Source: Candidatus Peregrinibacteria bacterium (GTDB taxonomy: Bacteria > Patescibacteriota > Gracilibacteria > UBA1369 > UBA12463). From it: a stretch of 12,593 nt of DNA. Both the position numbers and the translations under genes were made by a program. Of the stretch, positions 6,349 to 11,205 are shown piece by piece. Below the pieces are notes generated by a model. The model was not told the DNA's origin and ran no database searches. It worked only from the letters and a program-made list of their open reading frames with translations. The DNA lies in assembly GCA_016215735.1 (NCBI GenBank), contig JACRIA010000028.1, positions 1 to 12,593 on the forward strand. The letters run 5' to 3'. Each line of letters opens with the position of its first letter. Position 1 is the first letter of the stretch.

Positions 6349-6378
6349 ATAATAGCAAATTCATAAAAAAACCGTCAA
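6349..6378 (-). promoter_or_regulatory. Second, upstream promoter facing the MNT-HEPN pair
   Basis: TTGACG (6373-6378), an 18-nt spacer and TATTAT (6349-6354) with TGC directly upstream. The -10 lies between inverted copies ATTTGC and GCAAAT. Downstream on the minus strand a GC-rich GGCCTGGGC is followed by seven T (6325-6340); this could weakly terminate or attenuate, but I see no stable hairpin before the T-run. Confidence 0.45.
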
Positions 6379-6420
6379 CAGATATTTTGAAAAAAATTCA
6401 TAACAAAACTCCACAGCTTT

Positions 6421-7188
6421 TTATATTGCCATAAAAACCGCTGTCACTGCATACAATATTAATACAATTATCGGCAAGACCGCAAAAGCCAAAGTTGTCC
6501 AGGCGAGTTTTTTATACCCGAATTTAAAGAAATAAACAATTGCGCCTATTGGATTTACAAAAAATATCAACAAAAACCAGAGAATTTTCGTTCCGCTGTC
6601 AATAATTTTTTTATCTGTGAGAACTTTGACAAGGCCAGTAATCCATAAAGCTAAAATCCCCGCAATTGAAACAGCTCCAAGCCCAACAAGCGCAAAAAAT
6701 ATTTTACTGCGCACAAAATCTCTTAATGCCAATGTTTCGCCAGCGATGACGGCGCTTGCATTGCCGTCTTCAACCATAAAAGATTTTTCGCTGTCCGTCG
6801 TAAGATTTTCTGCATCAGATGTATCAAATTCAGCCCTTGCAGTCTCCAAATAATTTATCGTAGCAGAATTTTCAATTTTTACTCCGTATTTATCAGCATT
6901 GTTAAGGCCAAAACTAAGCGCGCCGCCAATAGCAACAAACCACAAAATAATCGGCACAATTGTTAAAATTAAAGTCCACCACGCGCGTTTTTTAAATCCG
7001 TGCATAAAAAAGAAAATAATCGGTCCAATCGGATTCACAAAGAATACCACCAAAAACCACGGAATTTTGTTTTCCTGCTTTACAACCGGATTTTTTAATA
7101 CACTCACAAGCGCGCTTATCCACAAGCCGAAAAGCGCCCCGACACAGGCAAAAATAAGACCTATGCCAAGGAAAAACAATAAAAGCAT
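6421..7188 (-). CDS. Integral membrane protein with two PLDc_N-like halves
   Basis: A 255-aa membrane protein built from two related halves (about 1-90 and 160-255), joined by an acidic soluble stretch (about 100-155). KIPWFLVVFFVNPIG (41-55) recurs as KILWFLLIFFVNPIG (201-215), exactly 160 residues later. It is followed by a hydrophobic FF and then GFKKRAWWTL or GYKKLAWTTL. The W-hydrophobic-NPIG pattern resembles the PLDc_N membrane segment found before phospholipase D-like nucleases and in stand-alone small proteins; no nuclease domain follows. Each half probably contributes three membrane segments. Function unknown. The start at 7188 has TTTAACCC upstream instead of a Shine-Dalgarno, and a TATAAT at 7217-7222. 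No strong terminator is seen after the stop. Confidence 0.8.
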   Translation of the reverse strand: MLLLFFLGIGLIFACVGALFGLWISALVSVLKNPVVKQENKIPWFLVVFFVNPIGPIIFFFMHGFKKRAWWTLILTIVPIILWFVAIGGALSFGLNNADKYGVKIENSATINYLETARAEFDTSDAENLTTDSEKSFMVEDGNASAVIAGETLALRDFVRSKIFFALVGLGAVSIAGILALWITGLVKVLTDKKIIDSGTKILWFLLIFFVNPIGAIVYFFKFGYKKLAWTTLAFAVLPIIVLILYAVTAVFMAI

Positions 7189-7216
7189 ATAAAAAGGGTT
7201 AAAGGATATTGAGTCT

Positions 7217-7222
7217 ATTATA
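7217..7222 (-). promoter_or_regulatory. Likely -10 element of the PLDc_N-like gene
   Basis: A perfect TATAAT on the minus strand would place the RNA start about 22 nt before the ATG at 7188. No convincing -35 is found 16-18 nt upstream (GGAAGT or TGGAAG). The element sits in the 39-bp gap after the HTH gene. Confidence 0.35.
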
Positions 7223-7227
7223 AAACA

Positions 7228-7704
7228 TTATTCCCAAAACTTCCACCATTTCCTCTTTGGCGCCTGCAGCATCATCACCTGGTATTCCAAAAACATTACT
7301 TTTTCCTGAAGTTCGCGCAAAAATTTCGAACTGTGTTCACGTTCGCGAGTATGCTGTTCCACAATATCGCGCAAAAGTTTTTGAAATTCGCGCATTGCCG
7401 CATACTCACTTTTTTGACTAGTCAGCTCTTTCCACTCTTTTTCAACCTGCTTTTCCCGTATAGACAATTGATCAGCATCATGACTAGGCGGAGGCGGGGT
7501 TTGCGCTTCTGTATATACATCTTCGCGCTTATACAATGCGAATAAACTCGTCTTATCAACCAGGTATACAAAACCCTGCGCTGTTCTATTTTTCCGGACA
7601 ACTAATTTTTTAGATTTGATCGCGCGGCGAATAGTCTGTTCGGATTTTCCGCTCAATCCTGCTGCCTCCCGTAGAGCGATGAATTGTTGAGGGTCAGGTT
7701 CCAT
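7228..7704 (-). CDS. Helix-turn-helix protein with coiled coil and Trp-rich C-terminal tip
   Basis: A 158-aa protein in three parts. Residues about 6-58 form a MerR/excisionase-like DNA-binding domain (IALREAAGLSGKSEQTIRRAIKSKKL, then a VYLVDK wing). Residues 64-76 are a Pro-rich hinge. Residues about 78-148 are a long charged helix, likely a coiled coil that makes dimers or higher forms. The C-terminus is KRKWWKFWE (150-158), a basic aromatic tip able to insert into a membrane surface. Similar Trp-rich ends occur on some plasmid HTH/coiled-coil proteins (recollection). The promoter holds two GACTAGTC palindromes and appears to be leaderless, so autoregulation is likely. Candidate roles are a transcription regulator or a DNA-to-membrane tether; neither is proven. 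Confidence 0.75.
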   Translation of the reverse strand: MEPDPQQFIALREAAGLSGKSEQTIRRAIKSKKLVVRKNRTAQGFVYLVDKTSLFALYKREDVYTEAQTPPPPSHDADQLSIREKQVEKEWKELTSQKSEYAAMREFQKLLRDIVEQHTREREHSSKFLRELQEKVMFLEYQVMMLQAPKRKWWKFWE

Positions 7705-7710
7705 ACCTTA

Positions 7711-7740
7711 ATAATAACGACTAGTCAGGCGACTAGTCAA
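7711..7740 (-). promoter_or_regulatory. Leaderless promoter of the HTH gene with twin palindromic operators
   Basis: TTGACT (7735-7740), an 18-nt spacer and TATTAT (7711-7716), which ends 6 nt before the ATG at 7704, so RNA would start at or next to the ATG. Within the spacer and -35 are two copies of the 8-bp palindrome GACTAGTC (7719-7726 and 7731-7738), centres 12 bp apart. A protein bound there would block RNA polymerase. Confidence 0.65.
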
Positions 7741-7749
7741 GCATTATTT

Positions 7750-7810
7750 GGTGCTTAAAAATTGGTATTTGGAAATTGTTTGGAGGTTTGGAATTTGGAG
7801 CTTGGAATTT
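7750..7810 (-). repeat. CCAAATTCC-type intergenic repeat downstream of tRNA-Lys
   Basis: The minus strand reads as imperfect units AAATTCCAAG, CTCCAAATTCC, AAACCTCC, AAACAATTTCC and AAATACC. Eighteen bases (7779-7796) recur exactly on the plus strand at 10714-10731, also beside a tRNA. Confidence 0.7.
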
Positions 7811-7825
7811 GCCGCCTTCGGCGGC
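7811..7825. other. Perfect GC-rich hairpin after tRNA-Lys
   Basis: GCCGCC-TTC-GGCGGC, a 6-bp perfect GC stem with a 3-nt loop, 2 bp past the CCA repeat of the tRNA. No T-run follows on the minus strand, so it is more likely a processing or 3'-end-protecting structure than a classical terminator. Confidence 0.5.
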
Positions 7826-7832
7826 GTGGTGG

Positions 7833-7908
7833 TGGTGGGCCATGCAAGAATCGAACTTGCGACCGTCTCCTTAAAAGGGAGCCGCTCTACCTACTGAGCT
7901 AATGGCCC
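7833..7908 (-). tRNA. tRNA-Lys (anticodon TTT)
   Basis: The acceptor GGGCCAT pairs with ATGGCCC and all four arms fold. The D arm is AGCTCAGTAGGTAGAGC, the anticodon loop is CTTTTAA (anticodon TTT), and the T arm has GTTCGATTC. The 3' CCA is encoded (7833-7835), discriminator A at 7836. The CCA is followed directly by two more CCA triplets. It carries its own promoter (7918-7946). Confidence 0.97.
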
Positions 7909-7917
7909 GCTAAAAGT

Positions 7918-7946
7918 ATTATGTGCAAAAAAGCGTCGCTTTGCAA
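7918..7946 (-). promoter_or_regulatory. tRNA-Lys promoter
   Basis: TTGCAA (7941-7946), a 17-nt spacer and CATAAT (7918-7923), with the tRNA 5' end 9 nt past the -10. The spacer overlaps the terminator-like hairpin of the upstream gene. Confidence 0.45.
7927..7944 (-). terminator. Probable terminator of the multi-span membrane protein gene
   Basis: AAAGC-GAC-GCTTT with an uninterrupted run of six T after the GC on the minus strand, 24 nt past the stop at 7968. The stem is short (5 bp), so efficiency is uncertain. Confidence 0.4.
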
Positions 7947-7967
7947 GACTTTACACCCCCGTCCCCA

Positions 7968-8540
7968 TTACTTCTCGCCTTCGCGCCCAGCGATTAGTCC
8001 CCCGAAAATCAAAGCTAAAGCAGGCAAAAAGAACCAGTAATTGTAATAGGTAAGCATGTTTTGGACAAGCGGCGATTGGCCTGTGAAATTCATGATTCCG
8101 CCAGTTGCTCCGCCTGTGATAAAAGATATTCCAGACACATACATCAAAACCGTGCTTATCATCAATCCTGCGCTTAGAAAGCCAAAAAACCCAGTCATGA
8201 TTATTTTTGCAGCAGCAGATTTCCCAATATCAGTATTAACAGTAAATCCGCCGCGCACAGTCAAAATTATTACAATCACAATAAACAAAACCAGCTTAAA
8301 CATTGCCGTGGAACTCTCTGGTCCGCTTGTTGGCGAAAAAGTATGAAGCACATTCAAAAACATGTTGGAGTCTCCAAAATATTTCGCGAATAAATTTCCA
8401 GCCGCGTCAGCCGCAAGAGCGCCGACATAGGTTCCCAAAATAACTTTTATTGTATTATTTCTGCCAATAATAAAACTATAAGCGATGATTATTGCGAAAA
8501 ATACAACTATAAATAAATCCCAAGTAAGGCCTATATTCAT
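7968..8540 (-). CDS. Multi-span integral membrane protein (190 aa), CvpA-like at best
   Basis: About five hydrophobic segments are visible, near residues 7-26, 31-50, 79-96, 112-135 and 166-186. A loop with polar residues (ESSTAMFK) precedes the third, and a Gly-rich loop (FITGGATGGIMNFTG) follows the fourth. The C-terminus is short and charged (GREGEK). The first segment, WDLFIVVFFAIIIAYSFIIGR followed by a helix, recalls the start of CvpA-family proteins, but the resemblance is weak and no CvpA signature can be claimed. The gene lies between dnaJ and tRNA-Lys with 115 bp and 59 bp gaps. The ATG at 8540 has no Shine-Dalgarno sequence. TATAGA about 20 nt upstream may be part of its promoter. 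Function unknown. Confidence 0.75.
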   Translation of the reverse strand: MNIGLTWDLFIVVFFAIIIAYSFIIGRNNTIKVILGTYVGALAADAAGNLFAKYFGDSNMFLNVLHTFSPTSGPESSTAMFKLVLFIVIVIILTVRGGFTVNTDIGKSAAAKIIMTGFFGFLSAGLMISTVLMYVSGISFITGGATGGIMNFTGQSPLVQNMLTYYNYWFFLPALALIFGGLIAGREGEK

Positions 8541-8602
8541 ATTAAGAAAACAAATTCTCTATAAATCGTACTGCAACAAGAATATTTTTGCAAATAAATT
8601 AA

Positions 8603-8650
8603 GCGCCGCGTCGTTCTCGCGCCGCGCTGTTCCTGCGCCGCAGCTGTTTC
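8603..8650. repeat. Three 16-bp GC-rich tandem repeats after dnaJ
   Basis: Units GCGCCGCGTCGTTCTC, GCGCCGCGCTGTTCCT and GCGCCGCAGCTGTTTC follow each other without gaps between dnaJ and the membrane protein gene. They are much richer in GC than their surroundings and can form small hairpins (for example CGCG-TCGTTCT-CGCG). No clear T-run terminator is attached. Confidence 0.85.
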
Positions 8651-8655
8651 AAATT

Positions 8656-9828
8656 CTAAAAATCCCAAAATCCTTTTTCATTTATTTTTATTCCGGCTTC
8701 ACGCGCCAACGCCAAATATAATTCTTTTTCTTTGCGCGATAATTTTTGCGGAACATCAATAATTATTTTTACAAAATGATCGCCGCGTCCGCCAGCATTC
8801 AATTTTTTTATGCCGTATTCTTTTAATCGAAATATTTTTTCGCTTTGTGTGCCATTCGGAATTTTCAGCTTAACTAAGCCATAAAGCGTCTCCACATCAA
8901 TTTCATCGCCGAGCACTGCTTGAATAAGATGAATTCTTTTTTCAGTATGAATATCCGAATTTTCGCGCACGAATTTTTTACTCGGCTGAACACGAATATT
9001 TATAAACATATCGCCGTATTGTCCGCCGCGCGTTCCAGCTTCTCCCTTTCCAGCGAGACGTATTGTTGTTCCATTATCAACACCCGCGGGAATTTTTATA
9101 GTAACACTTTCAGTCTGCCGCACCCGTCCTGTTCCATGGCATTTTTTGCAAACTGATTCCGGAATTTTTCCGTCGCCTTGACACTTTTCACAAGTTCGAC
9201 TAGTCGCAATTTGTCCCAAAATTGTATGCCGTATGCTTCTTACTTCGCCGCTCCCGCCGCATTCAGAACAATTTATAATGCGCGTTCCGGGCTCCGCGCC
9301 ATTTCCATTACAAACTCCGCATTGATTGGTTTTTGTGAGCTCAAGCTCTTTTTCAGTTCCAAAAGCAGCTTCTTCAAAGAGTATTGATATGTTTGCTTCT
9401 ATGTCGTTTCCGCGTGATGGGCCGCGTTTTCTGGCTTTACTCCTAGTTGCTCCGCCAAAAAATGTTTCAAAAATATCGCCAAAATCAAAACCGCCCTCGC
9501 CCATTCCTCCTTGCGAAAATCCGCCAAATCCTTCGAATCCGGGAAATCCAGCCGCACCGCCAGGCCAACCAGCTCCTGCCGCGCCCCATGCACCAGCTTG
9601 TCCAGCAGCTCCAGGCACAGCGCCAAACTGATCATACATTTGCCGTTTTTTCGCATCAGAAAGCACTTCGTAAGCCTGATTTATTTCCTTGAATCGCGTT
9701 TCCGCCTCCTTATCGCTTTTGTGCCTGTCAGGATGCCATTTTAAGGCTAATTTTCGATAAGCACGTTTTATATCCTGCTCATTCGCGGTTTTTGGGACGC
9801 CTAGAATTTCATATAAATCTTTTGCCAT
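8656..9828 (-). CDS. dnaJ: Chaperone DnaJ, class I (type A)
   Basis: DnaJ is the co-chaperone that delivers unfolded proteins to DnaK and stimulates its ATPase through the J domain. Here the J domain covers about 4-68 with HPD at 32-34, then a Gly/Phe/Ala-rich linker (69-125). The zinc-binding region (170-235) has all four CxxCxGxG repeats (CGVCNGNG, CSECGGSG, CEKCQGDG, CKKCHGTG), followed by the substrate-binding C-terminal domains. At 390 aa it is of normal length. The chosen ATG at 9828 begins the family-typical MAKDLYEILGV. A perfect TATAAT ends 6 nt before it, so the mRNA is probably leaderless. No dnaK or grpE lies in the window. It diverges from the nucleotidyltransferase gene with 14 bp between the starts. 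Confidence 0.98.
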   Translation of the reverse strand: MAKDLYEILGVPKTANEQDIKRAYRKLALKWHPDRHKSDKEAETRFKEINQAYEVLSDAKKRQMYDQFGAVPGAAGQAGAWGAAGAGWPGGAAGFPGFEGFGGFSQGGMGEGGFDFGDIFETFFGGATRSKARKRGPSRGNDIEANISILFEEAAFGTEKELELTKTNQCGVCNGNGAEPGTRIINCSECGGSGEVRSIRHTILGQIATSRTCEKCQGDGKIPESVCKKCHGTGRVRQTESVTIKIPAGVDNGTTIRLAGKGEAGTRGGQYGDMFINIRVQPSKKFVRENSDIHTEKRIHLIQAVLGDEIDVETLYGLVKLKIPNGTQSEKIFRLKEYGIKKLNAGGRGDHFVKIIIDVPQKLSRKEKELYLALAREAGIKINEKGFWDF

Positions 9829-9834
9829 GATATG

Positions 9835-9840
9835 ATTATA
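9835..9840 (-). promoter_or_regulatory. -10 element of a leaderless dnaJ promoter
   Basis: A perfect TATAAT on the minus strand, with six bases (CATATC) before the ATG. This puts the RNA start at or beside the A of ATG. No good -35 is found at the normal distance. It shares bases with the first codons of the plus-strand gene, so the two genes compete for this DNA. Confidence 0.5.
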
Positions 9841-9842
9841 AT

Positions 9843-10331
9843 ATGAATTTGTTCAGAAAAATATTCAAGGCCTTAAACAATGAAAAAATAAAATATCTGG
9901 TTGTCGGCGGAATAGCAGTTAATTTACACGGCTATATAAGATTTACCGGTGATTTGGATATTTTACTTCTCCTTGAGAAAAATAACTTGGCAAAAATGGA
10001 AAAAGCCATGAAAAAACTTGGCTACACGGAACGTCTTCCGGTTTCAATTTCAGCTTTAAGCGATCAAAAAACCGTCAAAAAATGGCTTAAAGAAAAGAAT
10101 ATGAAAGCTTTTTCATTTTTTCCTCCAAAATCAAGCCCGCTTCAAATAGATATTATTATTGAAGAATCGCTAAAATTCAACAACTTTCTAAAGAAAAAAA
10201 GCTTAAAAAAGATCAGCGGCGTCACAATACCGATAGTTTCCATTGAAGATTTAATAAAAATGAAAAGAAGAGCCGATAGAGTTCAAGATGCGATTGATTT
10301 AGAAGCTCTAATTAAACTCAAAAACCTATGA
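9843..10331 (+). CDS. Nucleotidyltransferase of the AbiEii/MNT-like superfamily
   Basis: A 162-aa protein with the pol-beta-type nucleotidyltransferase core: YLVVGGIAVNLHG (18-30), RFTGDLDILL (33-42), and PLQIDIIIE (99-107). Asp37, Asp39 and Asp103 would bind the metals, and Gly22-Gly23 replace the usual GS. Such proteins (AbiEii and DUF6036-type) are often one half of a toxin-antitoxin or abortive infection pair, transferring a nucleotide to a target RNA or protein. Its stop overlaps the next start as ATGA, so a 45-aa ORF is translated with it. It starts only 14 bp from the divergent dnaJ start; TATAAT directly abuts its ATG on the plus strand, which is too close to be its own -10. Its promoter must lie within dnaJ coding DNA. 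The substrate is unknown. Confidence 0.8.
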   Translation: MNLFRKIFKALNNEKIKYLVVGGIAVNLHGYIRFTGDLDILLLLEKNNLAKMEKAMKKLGYTERLPVSISALSDQKTVKKWLKEKNMKAFSFFPPKSSPLQIDIIIEESLKFNNFLKKKSLKKISGVTIPIVSIEDLIKMKRRADRVQDAIDLEALIKLKNL

Positions 10332-10465
10332 CTGCTGTAAAAAACAAACACGGCAAAATCAATCTGGATAAAAAGCTTTTAAAACACTGGAAATCCCTAG
10401 ATACAAAAACTAAGCTTAATTGGCTGCAAGATGCTCTATATTTCGGAAAACTGAAAAAAATATAA
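10328..10465 (+). CDS. Small 45-aa protein coupled to the nucleotidyltransferase, candidate partner
   Basis: The ATG overlaps the preceding TGA (ATGA), and the frame runs 45 codons to TAA. The product begins MTAVKNKHGKINLD and continues as a basic amphipathic helix region (KKLLKHWKSLDTKTKLNWLQDALYFGKLKK). The W-x-S-L-x2-x-x-K-L-x-W-L-x-x-A pattern reminds me of tiny proteins that accompany nucleotidyltransferases in other genomes (recollection only). Overlap and small size suggest a toxin-antitoxin pair. It is short enough to be missed by normal ORF cut-offs. The -10-like TATAAA of tRNA-Glu lies at its stop codon. Confidence 0.6.
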   Translation: MTAVKNKHGKINLDKKLLKHWKSLDTKTKLNWLQDALYFGKLKKI

Positions 10466-10477
10466 ATTCTTTGAAAT

Positions 10478-10552
10478 GCCGCGTTCGTCTAGTGGTTAGG
10501 ACACCACCCTCTCACGGTGGGAACATGGGTTCGACTCCCGTACGCGGTACCA
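10478..10552 (+). tRNA. tRNA-Glu (anticodon CTC)
   Basis: The acceptor GCCGCGT pairs with ACGCGGT (G1-U72 wobble). The D arm is TCGTCTAGTGGTTAGGA, the anticodon stem is CCACC/GGTGG with loop CTCTCAC (anticodon CTC), and the T arm has GGTTCGACTCC. CCA is encoded at 10550-10552. The TATAAA at 10461-10466 may be its -10, with no clear -35. Reading from the 45-aa gene is possible, since the stop is 12 bp away. Confidence 0.96.
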
Positions 10553-10584
10553 ACTACATGCGAGAAAAACGTTCCGAAGCGGAG

Positions 10585-10610
10585 GCAAAACGAGCTCTGC
10601 GAGCTTTTGC
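10585..10610 (+). terminator. Hairpin after tRNA-Glu, probable terminator
   Basis: GCAAAA and TTTTGC flank GCTC-TGC-GAGC with a 3-nt CGA bulge on the 5' side. It lies 32 nt after the tRNA 3' end; the A/T ends could act as a terminator on either strand. Confidence 0.45.
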
Positions 10611-10631
10611 CGTAGCGAAGGACGCCGAACC

Positions 10632-10664
10632 AAAAATAAGGCGAGCTTTACTCGAATTATTTTT
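10632..10664 (+). terminator. Rho-independent terminator downstream of tRNA-Glu
   Basis: AAAAATAA pairs with TTATTTTT (8 bp) around an inner CGAG-CTTTA-CTCG stem, with a GG/AA internal loop. It ends in five T. Being symmetric, it could stop transcripts from either side. Confidence 0.6.
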
Positions 10665-10713
10665 GAGTGAGGCGAGTTTTTCCCTTGTGCAGCCGCCCCG
10701 CCAAAGGCGCGAG

Positions 10714-10777
10714 AAATTCCAAACCTCCAAATTCCAAGTCTTGCGCTCGCTGGAGGATTTTTTACCCCCGTCCCCAT
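10714..10777 (+). repeat. Intergenic repeat block shared with the tRNA-Lys area
   Basis: AAATTCCAAACCTCCAAA at 10714-10731 matches the minus strand of 7779-7796 exactly. ACCCCCGTCCCCAT at 10764-10777 matches 7955-7968 on the plus strand. Both blocks lie by tRNA genes. Confidence 0.75.
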
Positions 10778-10911
10778 CCCTAAATTTCACAACATTTTCC
10801 CTTTCTGTCCTTCCAAAATGCGAAACAAACTACATGGGGATTAGTTCTAATAATTGAAGTCAAAAGCTATTCAAAGTCAATTCAAATCAAGCTAAAACTC
10901 GCATGAAATTA

Positions 10912-10940
10912 TTGACTTGTAAATGAGCTTTTATTAAAAT
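10912..10940 (+). promoter_or_regulatory. Distal S-layer gene promoter (P1)
   Basis: TTGACT (10912-10917), a 17-nt spacer and TAAAAT (10935-10940), each one mismatch from consensus. Transcription would start near 10947, giving a leader of about 300 nt before the S-layer ATG. Confidence 0.6.
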
Positions 10941-11014
10941 ATCCGAGAGCTAAAGAAGTACCTGTCAAACAACAAAAATTAGGCTTACAAATCAGAAAAA
11001 CCCTTATTCCGGTT

Positions 11015-11041
11015 TTGCATATAAACGGGGCTTAATATAAT
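11015..11041 (+). promoter_or_regulatory. Proximal S-layer gene promoter (P2)
   Basis: TTGCAT (11015-11020), a 15-nt spacer and a perfect TATAAT (11036-11041); with TTTGCA as -35 the spacer is 16. RNA would start near 11048, just before the GC-rich hairpin, giving a leader of about 200 nt. Confidence 0.45.
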
Positions 11042-11073
11042 GAAGTACTTTGAAAACCAGGGACAGGACGGGA

Positions 11074-11090
11074 GTCCCGCGAAGCGGGAC
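11074..11090 (+). other. GC-rich leader hairpin of the S-layer transcript
   Basis: GTCCCGC-GAA-GCGGGAC, a perfect 7-bp stem. GGGAC at 11060-11064 can pair instead with GTCCC at 11074-11078, so two exclusive folds exist. An outer GGAC...GTCC pairing is also possible. Confidence 0.55.
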
Positions 11091-11126
11091 GGACGTCCAA
11101 AGAATTAAAAACTAGCTACAACTATG

Positions 11127-11167
11127 GTTTTATTGCAGCCCTCACGGGTTAATAACAACAATAAAAC
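11127..11167 (+). other. Long-stem hairpin in the S-layer leader
   Basis: GTTTTATTG (11127-11135) pairs with CAATAAAAC (11159-11167), a 9-bp stem. Inside it is a small CCC-TCAC-GGG element. Four bases later comes TTTT, so weak termination is possible. Confidence 0.5.
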
Positions 11168-11181
11168 TTTTCATATATATC

Positions 11182-11205
11182 GGCGATCGGCTTTAGCCGA
11201 GAGCC
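11182..11205 (+). other. Leader hairpin with tandem G-A mismatches
   Basis: GGC-GA-TCGGC-TTTA-GCCGA-GA-GCC: two stems separated by a symmetric GA/GA internal loop, a geometry that forms stacked sheared G-A pairs. It is followed by AAAAA, so it is not a terminator. It ends 41 nt before the S-layer ATG. Confidence 0.55.

Noticed and set aside
9326..9744. Plus- and minus-strand frames over the dnaJ Gly/Phe region
   Set aside because: Pro/Ala/Arg-rich shadows of the GC-rich linker. DnaJ itself is complete in the accepted frame.
10420..10857. A 145-aa plus-strand frame across tRNA-Glu
   Set aside because: It runs through the tRNA, terminator hairpins and intergenic repeats, and its product is what those repeats would encode by chance.
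11040..11108. A 22-codon ORF in the S-layer leader
   Set aside because: It has no start signal, and most of it encodes the arms of a GC-rich hairpin. A leader peptide is possible but unsupported.
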